Below are positions 40,191 through 49,812 of a stretch of 64,000 bases of DNA, piece by piece. Location: the NCBI GenBank assembly GCA_031002005.1, contig JARYHS010013630.1:27185112-27249111 (forward strand), in the 5' to 3' direction. The DNA comes from Vandiemenella viatica (taxonomy: Eukaryota > Arthropoda > Insecta > Orthoptera > Morabidae). Each line of letters begins with the position of its first letter. Positions within the stretch are counted from its first letter, which is position 1. Position numbers and translations under genes: made by a program. The notes under the pieces were generated by a model. That model saw nothing but the letters and a program-made list of their open reading frames with translations, was not told the origin of the DNA and ran no database searches.

Positions 40191-41143
40191 AACAACTGGA
40201 TGTTGTGGGCCATTTTTCTTAATTGCAGATTAAGGCTTATAGGTAAATGATATTTTTTGTCAATAAAACTGAATTTGTTTGTTTATTCATTTACCTACCT
40301 CGTTTCACTTCATCTCACACGAAGAAACTGTGAAGTGTTTGCTATTAACATAAAGAGAAGCAATTAAGAAGTAGTGTCCTGATAGCTGTGTGATTGAAGA
40401 GTGGTAATGGAATTCAGAATGTCCTACGTTCGAGCCTTGGTTGGGATAATATTTTTTGTGTGCATTTTTTCCATTTTTGTTTCTGTTTTTTGCACTACTA
40501 TGTTTTTATTCGAAGAATTCGTAATAGTTGCTAAGCGTCATACAAGTGTTTGAAACAAATTGCTACCATACATGAAAACTTTTAATTTTTAAACTTACCA
40601 GAGAAAAATATCATGCAAAAAATACAGGTGCACGGCGGCAATAATGGAATTTATTTTAGAAGTGACATCACTTGTAGAAATCTGCAACAGTTCCGGAATG
40701 TTGTGTCCTTTTCATTGGAATTTTTACCTGACGATACAACTGTAGGTTACCTTCCTGACATAACTGCGTCTATTAAGGTATTTACTTTTAATATGCAAGT
40801 AATATATATATAAACCTGTTTATGGTGTGCAAGTAACGTCCAATTTCCTTTTTGAAATCTTCTTTGGTTGTTTCAAACAGTTGTAATTCGCTAGTTATCC
40901 AAAAAGTTGTGAAGCTTTCAGAAAAAAGAAAAGAAAAATTAAATTGATTTTCTGGTGGATTTTCGGGAAAAAATTATTATGCATGCAACCAACAGCAAGT
41001 AGTATCCAAAGAAAATGACAGAAGGAAACAAATTGAACATATTCCGAAGCTAGCATCGAACCTTAGGACCCTAACCTAATAATTCTAGACTTAAACAACG
41101 TATTACATTTAACTCTTCAAATCGCGGTGTAAATAGCTTCACA
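40191..41143. other. AT-rich spacer, no gene
   Basis: No coding block recognised. Small frames are AT-rich and unmatched. Confidence 0.4.
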
Positions 41144-41240
41144 GAAAATCGTAGGTGGCTGCAGGATAGGGGGAAGTTGGATGTGTAGGGAAATTGCCAC
41201 AGGAGCGTGTGCTCCAATGCAATTAAATTAAAATTTAAAA
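41144..41240 (+). mobile_element. CR1-like LINE 3' tail only (copy F)
   Basis: 'ggtggctgcaggataggggg' and 'ccacaggagcgtgtgctcca' followed by attaaattaaaa match the last ~95 bp of copy D (17505-17588). Strongly 5'-truncated insertion; no coding sequence remains. Confidence 0.8.
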
Positions 41241-42719
41241 TGAATTAGTTTTAATAACATGACGTTAGAAAATGCATCAGCTGTATGGGGCATTGGTTGA
41301 AATATCGTAAGTGACTTTCGCAATATCAAATTGAAGTTGTTACATTTTTAAGCTCCACAGAATAAAACTCAGTGGTTGTTTCTATAGCTAGCCCCACAAA
41401 TAAGGCGCTACTTTCAGTATTTTTCCGCTGTAGGCTTTTACAAATTGTTTTCGATTTTATATTCAAAACGAACTTTCATTAATAACAAGAAGTAACCAGC
41501 AACAAACAATAAAAATAATTGAAAACTTGGGTAATAGGAAACGCTTTATTCGCAGCGGCAGCGTTTACAGACTTGTGACGTCACGACTGTCAATGCACGC
41601 GCCAGGCAGCGAAGGAGCGTTTTGGCGGACTTTTAAATTCTTTAAATTTTAACTTTGAATTTTACGCAAAATAATGCACTGACGTCTTAAAAATCTCTTC
41701 ACTCGGTGAATAACGTGTACCAATAAACAATTTAAAACCATTTTCAAGAAGTAGTCAAATACCCAATTTCTCGAACTAAAAATAGATTTCCTGAAAGAAC
41801 CAAAAATCTAGTATAACATATTCAAATTTCAGATCATTCCAGGAAGTAGAATAGATTTTATATTAGTTTCTAAAATTATTTCATCACTAAACACACGTGG
41901 TTTCACTCGGGATTTATTTGCGGGTAAACTAAGCCACTTCCATAGATAAAACAACTTTTAAAACACGTAACTGAATTCAAAGAAAATTCCGATAACTTTA
42001 CTTTTTCGATACCAACAATTATTAACGAGAAACCAAGTGTATGCTAAACTAAATTAAACTGATTTCTTATTCAATTCTTAACTCAGCCATCTCGCCACCG
42101 ATTTTCATAAAATTTACACCATTAAACTCAGGAATTAACGTAGAATACTCTGACACAAATTTTATTCAGGTAATTTGTAATCCAGCAGGATTACAAAAAA
42201 TTGGCTTAAATTCAAACATAGAAATAGGGAATACTGTCGGAGAATCATATCAATACGCCATTTAAACTAAATTCATTTTTAAGCAAACTAATCATTCAGG
42301 GATACTAACTAAACACTTTTTATGTACCTTGACGACAAGTCTATATAGGGTGGGGCATTTAATATGTTTTCTGGAAATATTTCTGAAAGAAAGCATTTTA
42401 ACAAACAATAACCTACATAAAAAATAATCGTACAGTAGGGGGCTACAATTATGTGATATTGGTTTTTACACAGGTGGCGCTGTTGTCGTTACAAAAGGTC
42501 AACTTAATTCTTTTAAATGGGAACCCCTATTTTTTTGAAGATTCCGATTCCTCATGAAAAAATAAAAATAGTTTGCTTAACTCACTTTTCTGTTAGCCTC
42601 ACAGATGGCACTGTAATCGCGAAAAATGAATATTCGCATTTTTTGTGTATAATTTTAATTATTGTTTAAATAATTATATGTAATTTTCATTCTGTAAACA
42701 TGGAAGGTAATTTTAAAGG
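41241..42719. other. AT-rich spacer, no gene
   Basis: No coding block. 42350-42670 (gtggggcatttaatatg ... ) may belong to a DNA transposon ending at the fold-back described next, but I could not show it. Confidence 0.35.
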
Positions 42720-42951
42720 ATAATGACGAAATTGATTTTTTAAATGCTTTTTCTACTTATTTGCAGCCATCTCAAAAAGGTGACCATTTACTTCCAGACA
42801 TTTTCTGACACACTTCGAGCTGTTCAGGCATCATTTCTGCAAAGGGTCAGAAAATGTCTGGAAGTAAATGGTCACCTTTTTGAGCACCTGCTGTAGACAT
42901 GGCTGCAAATAAGTAAGAAAAAGCATTTAAAAAATCAATTTCGTCATTATT
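42720..42951. repeat. Fold-back repeat made of a transposase 3' end
   Basis: Left arm 42720-42810 and right arm 42846-42951 are inverted copies (ataatgacgaaattgatttt at one side and its complement at the other), with a ~14-bp insertion in the right arm and a loop of ~35 bp. The right arm encodes RVRKCLEVNGHLFEHLL and a stop, resembling the C-terminus of insect DDE transposase-related proteins (RV..C....G.HFEHLL). So the 3' end of a transposon was duplicated head to head. Confidence 0.7.
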
Positions 42952-43120
42952 AATATTTCTCTCGGGCTTCCAGCCGTGTTAATATATCATATTTGTGGGA
43001 CGTTTCGAAGGCGTCCATCTCTGCCTCCATTCTCAACCAAATGTCAGTGTATAACTGTTTGTTTATTCAGCCGCTGCTACGGAAACGGTGGAAAACAAAA
43101 ACCAACAGAACGCGATTACG

Positions 43121-44150
43121 TCATCCGCTCTTCTGCTCGTTACAGGCGCGAAACTGTTTCAGCATTTTAATCGCCGGGTTCCAGGCCGCACTGAGTTGAT
43201 AACCAGTGTCCCTGTTCACTAATAAATCAGTTAATCTTATTTCTACAGCCTCTGTAATAACGCTGGCCCAAAAATCTTTGACCCGGGCTAAAATGGTTGT
43301 TTTTTCAAATTCAAAAGTGTGACCTTCTTGCACACTATGTTCGGCCACCGCAGATTTTTCTTCTTGGCCAAGACGAACATTTCTGGCGTGCTCTACACAT
43401 CGCTGCACAATGCATCGCTGCGTCTGTCCAATGTAGCTGCCGCCACATTCACATGGTATAATATACACCAGGGGTTCGTAAACCTAGGTCATCTTTAACA
43501 CTGCCGACCAAGTTACTAATTTTGTGGGGGTCTATAATTGTCTTGACTCCGTGTTGTGATAGCAGTCTACCTATTTTGAAACTTAGGGCACCCACAAACA
43601 GCAGAAACGCAAGGCCCTTGGTATCACTCTGATCTCTCCGTCGATTTTCCTTCTGTTTAAACGCACGAGTAATCTGTCACTGATTATAACCATTATTTAA
43701 AAACGTTTTCCGGAGATAGTCCAATTCACCAGCCAGGCTATGTTTGTCACAAATCCTTTGTGCTCTGTGTACTAAGGTAGTTAATACAGAGTTTCGTTGT
43801 GCCGGATGATGACAGCTGTTGGCATTTAATATAAGTCGGTATGGGTAGGCTTCCGATACACAGTGTGTCCCAGCGAACCATCAGCACGTTTAATAACAAG
43901 CACATCAAGAAACGGCAGGCAACCGTCCTCCTCCAATTCCATTGTGAACTGAATATTTTCATGGATTGAATTGAGATGCGCAAGGAATTGGTCAAGACTG
44001 TTTCTGCCATGGGGCCAAATCACAAAGGTATCATTGACGGAGCCAGAAAAGCAAGGTGTAAAGGAGCTGTGTGCAGCTTATCATGATGTCTTCCATTTGG
44101 AAGGAGATATCCTGCCATACACATGAAATAAGGATAAAGCCCGAAGCAGT
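43121..44150 (-). pseudogene. Penelope-like element RT C-term and GIY-YIG (PLE-2)
   Basis: On the minus strand, from ~44060: VNDTFVIWPHG (the RT catalytic site is VDD in active elements; the first Asp is Asn here), LPFLDVLVIKRADGSLGHTV and YRKPTHTDLY (~43826-44023). These are followed, after frame breaks, by KHSLAGELDYLRKTFLNNGY, RLLSQHGVKTI, and the endonuclease GVYIIPCECGGSYIGQT with EAVEIRLTDLLVNRDTGYQL. The stretch 43468-43121 is one clean frame (115 codons) for the endonuclease. Its sequence differs from PLE-1, so this is a separate lineage. Non-functional because of frame breaks and Asp to Asn. Confidence 0.78.
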
Positions 44151-44262
44151 GGGGAAGATAATTAATGAGCATCAATAGAGGATACCCAAGAGCCAGAAGC
44201 GGGATCCGGAAAAAAGAAATTAACGCCTGATACAGGAATATAATAGAAGAAAGTAGAAGTTT

Positions 44263-45268
44263 GTGGAACTAGACTCTTTTACTAATCCCAAAGTAGCAAG
44301 AAGAACCAGATGGGCAGCGAAGGTAGTGAATTGTTATAGGCTATCGGAAGTTAACGAAATGACAATTAATAGTACATTTCCTCTGCAATTAATAGCAGAT
44401 ATATTGGATCGCCTAGGAAATGCGAAATACTTTTTGACATTATATTTGGCAAAGGGTTATCACCAGATTAAAGTGGCGGAAGCAGACAGGAAAAAGACAG
44501 CGTTTAGCACCCCGGATGGCCATTTTCATTTCACCCTTTTTTTATTTATTGTTTTACGCCTCGTCGACAGCTAAGGTCATTAGAGGCGGGATGGGACTGG
44601 GACAAGGAACGGGAAGGAATTCAGCCATGGCCTTTTTGAAGGAAGCATCCCGGCATTCGCCTGGAGTGATTTGGGGAAACCATGGAAAACCCAAATCTGG
44701 ATGCCCGGACGGGGATTCGAACCCACATCCTCCCAAATGCGAGGCCAGAACGTTAACCGTTCACCCACCACGCTCGGTACATTTCACCTGTTTACCAATG
44801 GGGCTAACGGATGCGCCATGTTCCTTTCAGAGAATGATGAAAATTGTACTGATGGGCTTCAAAAAAAAAGAAAGCTACGATGTATCTAGATGATCTAATT
44901 GTATTTAGCTCAACACTGGAGGAACTTATGGGAAATTTGGTTGCAGTGTTCAAGAGACTGAGAGAGCACTAGTTAAGGTTACAGCCACGAAAATGTGAGT
45001 TTTACTACCAGAGGTGGCATACATAGGCCATATTTTGACAGACCAAGGAGTGAAGCCACATACAAGCAAGGTCAAAGCAGTGAAAGAATACCCGTGACCG
45101 CACAGCGAGGCAACTAGAAGGATTTCTAGGGTTGCAGGATATTACAGACGTTTCGCTGAAAGATTCACTTGTGTTCAAAAGCTATTATATGATTTACAGA
45201 ACAAAGAAAAGAGGTACACGTGGGGAAAGCAGGAGGAAAAGAATTTTGTGAGTTAAAAAAGCACTATG
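44263..45268 (+). pseudogene. Gypsy-type RT fragment interrupted by a SINE
   Basis: 44263-44535 reads YRLSEVNEMTINSTFPLQLI, LGNAKYFLTLYLAKGYHQIK, and ADRKKTAFSTPDGHFHF. After the SINE it resumes at 44790 (FTNGANGCAMFL for MPFGLTDAPSTF) and carries YLDDLIVFS at ~44883, TLEEL, and VAYIGHILTDQGVKPHTSKV. Then YYRRFAERFTCVQKLLYDLQ and KKRYTWGKQEEKNF follow, up to 45268 where another element's LTR begins. Frames shift after the SINE. A Ty3/gypsy RT with YLDD retained but dead. A different lineage from the 25242 Pol. Confidence 0.8.
44536..44779 (-). mobile_element. tRNA-derived SINE type 1, complete
   Basis: On the minus strand: head with cgagcgtggtgggtgaacgg (A box) and B box gggttcgaatcccc (44711-44724), body with ccaaatcactccaggcgaat, and 3' end in poly(A)-like ataaataaaaaaa. 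Flanked by catttcacc (44527-44535, 44780-44788), a 9-bp target duplication. It splits the gypsy RT just before MPFGL. Same family: 40154, 51168-51420, 57786-57999. Confidence 0.88.
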
Positions 45269-45270
45269 CA

Positions 45271-45674
45271 TGAGCCATGCGCGGCTCTCTGTCGCTAGGC
45301 GGCTGTTTCATATCGCTAACTTCTCCGCTAGGGCGCGCGGCGACCAGGTTCCGGTCATCTGGTGGCGATTGTCATCTTTCGCCGGCCGATAGAGAGCGCT
45401 GTGAATGTGAGTGCCCTCTATCGGTCTGTAGAGAGGATTTAAGGGGCGACCCGGTCAGGAAAGAAGGGGTCTCTGCGGTCAGTCTCGGCTAGGAAGTGAA
45501 CAGTCTGAGGAGGAAGTGGCGGTGTTGGAAGCGGCAGTTGAAGAAGGCGACGTGCTCCATGCACGGCAGCAGTTAGGCGGAGCAACGTCATACTTGGCCG
45601 TCGACGAGGGGTTATTGACGGTGCCTGGTTTGACAAGCAGTTCTGAGTGGCCATAAACTGTGTAGCCGCCTCAC
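45271..45674 (+). repeat. Truncated gypsy 5' LTR
   Basis: About 404 bp from tgagccatgcgcgg; matches the first ~410 bp of the 3' LTR. Ends at the deletion junction rather than at a TG..CA boundary. Contains gataga(g) motifs and a TATA-like ttaagg near 45438. Confidence 0.8.
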
Positions 45675-46828
45675 TCTTTCTTTGTAAAGGTGAACCATCG
45701 CCAGGTTTCGTCTTGAATAAAGGTATTCTGTGTCGTCAGGTAGGAAGAAGAAAGCAACTTAGAATATGTCTTCCTAGTGAGTTAATCTCGTCTGTTTTTT
45801 ATTATTTTCATCATTCTTTGGCCGGGGGCCACTTGGGCGTACACAAGACCATACACAAGATTCAAGAATGTGTTACATGGCCTGGATTAATAAAGGACGT
45901 CCGCAAAATGGTGGGGGAGTGTCGTATTTGCAATATGTCTAAACCGGACACTGGCCCCAAGAAAGGCTATCTGTGCTCTCTGCGGGAACAAAACCCTATG
46001 GATAAACTGTTCATCGATCATGTCGGGCCACTTCCCCGTACTAAACTGGGAAATAGGTACATCTTAGTGGTGGTTGATGCATTTACTCGTTTCTGTTGGC
46101 TTGTTCCTGTTCGGACTACCTCCACCTCGTGTACTGTAAGTCAGCTCCAAAGAATATTTGCCTGGTTTGGACCTCCTCAAGTCATGGTGAGTGACAATGC
46201 TTCTACATTTCTTTCTCACCAATTCAAAAGGTTTTGTTTTTCTCAGGGTATCAAACATGTCACCACTACCCCCTATCATCCTGAACCTTCCTTTGCAGAA
46301 CGAGTGAATCGTAATTTGAAGGCCGCATTAATTGCTTATCACGCTAATTCGCGTTCCAAATGGGAGGAGTCCATCTCGTGGATTAACTTAGCCTTTAATT
46401 CTGCTCGTCATGAGGTCTTGAAGGCCTCGCCCGCTAGTCTGATGCTTTCTTTCCCGTTGAATTCCCCGCTGTCCAATTTGTGGGACATTAGGGAACTCTT
46501 GCCTGATAGGATTAATTCACAGACTGTCAAAGATAATTGGGATAGAGCTCGTAAGAATATTAAGTTGGCCCACGAGCGTCTGCGTAAAAGGTATAACACC
46601 GGTCGGGTTCCCTTTAACTACAAGGTCGGGGACGAGATTTTCGTTCGTAACCTAAATCCTCAAGGCGGCGTTGAAGGCGGGCAATCTGGTAAACTGGCCT
46701 ACAGATTCATAGGCCCTTGCGTTATACGAAGAATATTATCGCCCGTTAACCTGCTAGTTCAAGATTTCAAATCCAGAAGACTGATGAGGGTACACCTGTC
46801 GCAGGTTAAGTGCAAGGTTAGGCCGTAA
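45675..46828 (+). CDS. Gypsy integrase (Pol C-terminal part, no start)
   Basis: Open for ~385 codons, reaching back into the LTR to a GTG at 45647. There is no natural start, since this is the C-terminal end of a deleted Pol. HHCC region: HHSLAGGHLGVHKT with ...CRICNMSK. Integrase core: LFIDHVGPLP (Asp), MVSDNASTF (Asp) and EPSFAERVNR (Glu). It continues with WINLAFNSARHEVLKASPAS and a GP module (YRFIGPCVIRR). Integrase inserts the DNA copy into the host genome. All catalytic residues are present, but without RT and Gag the copy is not autonomous. Confidence 0.85.
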
Positions 46829-46856
46829 TCTCTTGATCTCCCGGGGTCTAGCTTTG

Positions 46857-46867
46857 GCGGGGGAGGT
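46857..46867 (+). promoter_or_regulatory. Gypsy polypurine tract
   Basis: gcgggggaggt immediately upstream of the 3' LTR start. Confidence 0.65.
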
Positions 46868-47990
46868 TGAGCCGTGCGCGGCTCTCTGTCGCTAGGCGGC
46901 TGTTTCATATCGCTAACTTCTCCGCTAGGGCGCGCGGCGGCCAGGTTCCGGCCATCTGGTGGCGATTGTCATCTTTCGCCGGCCGATAGAGAGCGCTGTG
47001 AATGTAGTGCCCTCTATCGGTCTGTAGAGAGGATTTAAGGGGCGACCCGGTCAGGAAAGAGGACAGGAATCTCTGCGGTCAGTCTCGGCTAGGAAGTGAA
47101 CAGTCTGAGGAGGAAGTGGCGGTGTCGGAAGCGGCAGTTGAAGAAGGCGACGTGCTCCATGCACGGGCAGCAGTTAGGCGGAGCAACGTGATACTTGGCC
47201 GTCGACGAGGGGTTATTGACGGTGCCTGGTCTGACAAGCAGTTCTGAGTGGCCGTAAACTGTGTCGTCGCCTCACATGCCCAGACTATATGGCAGTTTGG
47301 GGTGTCCTCGTAAAGTGTGCGCTTTGGCACCTTCTGGAGCAACCTGTGCCTTCATGTTCCACGAGTGGATAGACTGTTAGAGAGTTCGTGGTATTCAGAC
47401 AATTCAACTTCGTTGTATTTTCTGCTTCCTCGGTGCAATTGGAGATTTTCTGTTTGGTGTTCGTGCTTGCGTGGGACAATCTATGTCACTAATGGCTGTT
47501 CTTTCACATGAGGGAAACAGTGTATGTATGTTTGTCTGTACCCTTGAGGGGTGCTGAAACATTAAAACAGACCAGTGTTGGTTGAGCTCAACTGATATAA
47601 GTGCCTTGAGAAGCTCGATCTTTGGAAATCCTGTTTAGGAACTTATAGCACCGGATATTCTACCATTATTAAATTGTTGTTTAGACATAAGTAAATTTAA
47701 GTGTGTAAATCCTTGGACTCTGGGGCCATCATGGATCATTAAGGCCAACTAGTATTGTTGTTATTTAATATAAGTATATCTTGGGGAATTTTAGTAACCG
47801 ATTGGTAATTAAGCTTATTACATGATATAGTGTGGAAATCTTATGTTTGAAGTTGTTGATATTGTTGTGTAAGGTTGTATTGTATTTGGTATTTATTGTA
47901 ATAAACAAGACTGAGACAATTGTAACCATGCGCCCACATGCTTGCCAACCTACCTAGCACCTCATCAATACAGCCTACGGCTTTAACACT
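46868..47990 (+). repeat. Gypsy 3' LTR (right end uncertain)
   Basis: Starts tgagccgtgcgcgg. The first ~410 bp match the truncated 5' LTR. The rest is unpaired in this window, so its end is estimated from the AATAAA at 47900-47905 and the base composition change. ORFs inside are not coding. Confidence 0.6.
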
Positions 47991-49812
47991 TTAAAATATA
48001 TTTTTCGTTAAAATTCAGTGAGGAAAATTGGTGCTATTCACATGACGCATCTTATAACTTTTTAGGTATCCTCCTTATTTTTTAAAAAAAAAAATTCACT
48101 TGCACCAGTTACAATCTAGCTGCTATACGAAATTTGACAAAGAACATTCAGTGTTTGCAATATTTCTCATCAACTTTATAATGAAAGTTTATCAAATTGA
48201 TTTGATAATCCCCCACTCTTGATCGCAATTGTGGTATTAGAGATGGGGTTTCGCTGGGTATTTATAGCATTCCATTTACCATTTTATTAATATTAATGTT
48301 TTTGTTGATCTCATCAATTTAATAATTTTAATCATTTGATTTTATCAAATAGGAAGAGGGTGCAAAGTGATATGATATCATGCATTACTAATGTAAAGTC
48401 ATAACCTGACAGATTTATTCAAATTCAACATTGTGCCTACAAACGTCGGTGAACTTTACAGTTAATTTAATGCATCAAAATCAAATGTTCAAACAAAAAT
48501 TAACAGTCTTACAATATGAGGCATAAGACGTTAATTTTAAACAAACAACAGTGACATATTTTTTGTGAAATTTAAGCACTATGTCAAGATGCTTATTTAT
48601 AAAGCTGTTCACAAATACAAGCTTATAGAAATGAATTCGAACAGGGCGCCATTAAATCTTGGACTTAAAATAATAGTTTCTGATTGATAGGAATTTATAA
48701 CAGTCTTCCCGCTTCAAATCAGGTTGCTCACGGCTAATAACACGCTCAGAAACATTGCCTGAGAGCGATACTCTGCTCAGAGGCGTTCACGGATCGAGGA
48801 ATGTGTAACACTGAGTACTTCCTAATGGCTGAAGGTCTTTACCGTTTATGCAGCAGCGGTGGTGTGTCGGTTCCTTCAGACAACAGCAACCGGTACCACA
48901 AGCCAGAGGAGGTTCAAACCGTACTGTTATACGTCTGTTATAGCCCTCTCGAAAATCCAGTCCCTGGGCTCGTAGGAGATGTGGAACCAGAACACACCAA
49001 ACAGCTCTTTATTATTATGTAACATGCACGTTCATTGGGAGTTCACAGCCACGTGATTCACACGTGCATCTACCATAACTGCCTCACCCCGAAAATATCC
49101 GACCTTCTTCGAGTTATGCTTCGGCCACCAAAACTTTTCCGTTAGCGTGCGGGAATATAATCTCACGGCACAATAGATCGTCCAGCCGAATTATCCACTT
49201 GACCGGAGAATGGTCAGTTAGGCGATACCTGTTGCAGAGAATCGGGCCTTCCCTCACTATTGAGAAATATGTTGGTACCCAGTTCAGGTATAAAAGGGGT
49301 CGCATGCTTCAGACTTCAGCAAAAATACCGTCTGCTCTGGCACTCTCGAGCAAAATATTCCTACACTCCTATAAATATGAATTATTGTGACTATTTGAAA
49401 CATTGTACGAGTCTGACACAGCAGTCTCGTTACAAGCTTTGAATACACGTAGCGAAAGCAGACTGTGACTTGTTCATTATTGGCACTATCACTAGTTTCA
49501 TCAACCACAACTTAGTAATACAACGCATTTTGTACTGCTTTGATTATTTTATACTGTACTTCGTCACTAAAAACTGTTTACAGTTTGTTTGTGATATCTC
49601 GTGACAACCACCTATATCTGCTGCGATGGAGCCATAGGTTTAACCCGGAAATATCCTGTGATCGCAGCTTCGACAGTCCAATGCTATTCATATGTTTTTA
49701 CTCGTGGTCCCTTTTGACCAGACCTCCGGTCATTTAAAGAGTTGAAAGCATTTTTCAGAGGGCTGTTCTAACTGTTTCCATATCTTGAAGTATTCTTTTT
49801 GATAACATGCAG
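47991..49812. other. AT-rich spacer, no gene
   Basis: No coding block, RNA gene or repeat recognised. Confidence 0.4.

Larger units (their letters stand above)
45271..47990 (+). mobile_element. Gypsy element reduced to LTR-integrase-LTR
   Basis: Repeat units 45271-45674 and 46868-~47277 are near-identical (a few substitutions and short indels). The 3' LTR extends beyond to about 47990 with AATAAA at 47900-47905. The 5' unit jumps after 'cgcctcac' (45674) straight into integrase coding sequence. So a deletion removed the rest of the 5' LTR, Gag, protease and RT. No clean target duplication (left flank atgca). Defective. Confidence 0.78.

Noticed and set aside
39019..40233. Long open frames (364-384 codons) on both strands
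   Set aside because: They consist almost entirely of undetermined bases in the 1000-N gap.
42960..43120. Second hammerhead in the PLE-2 tail (minus strand)
   Set aside because: cgaaacgtcccac resembles the 3' core, but the ctganga box is degenerate and stem pairing is weak.
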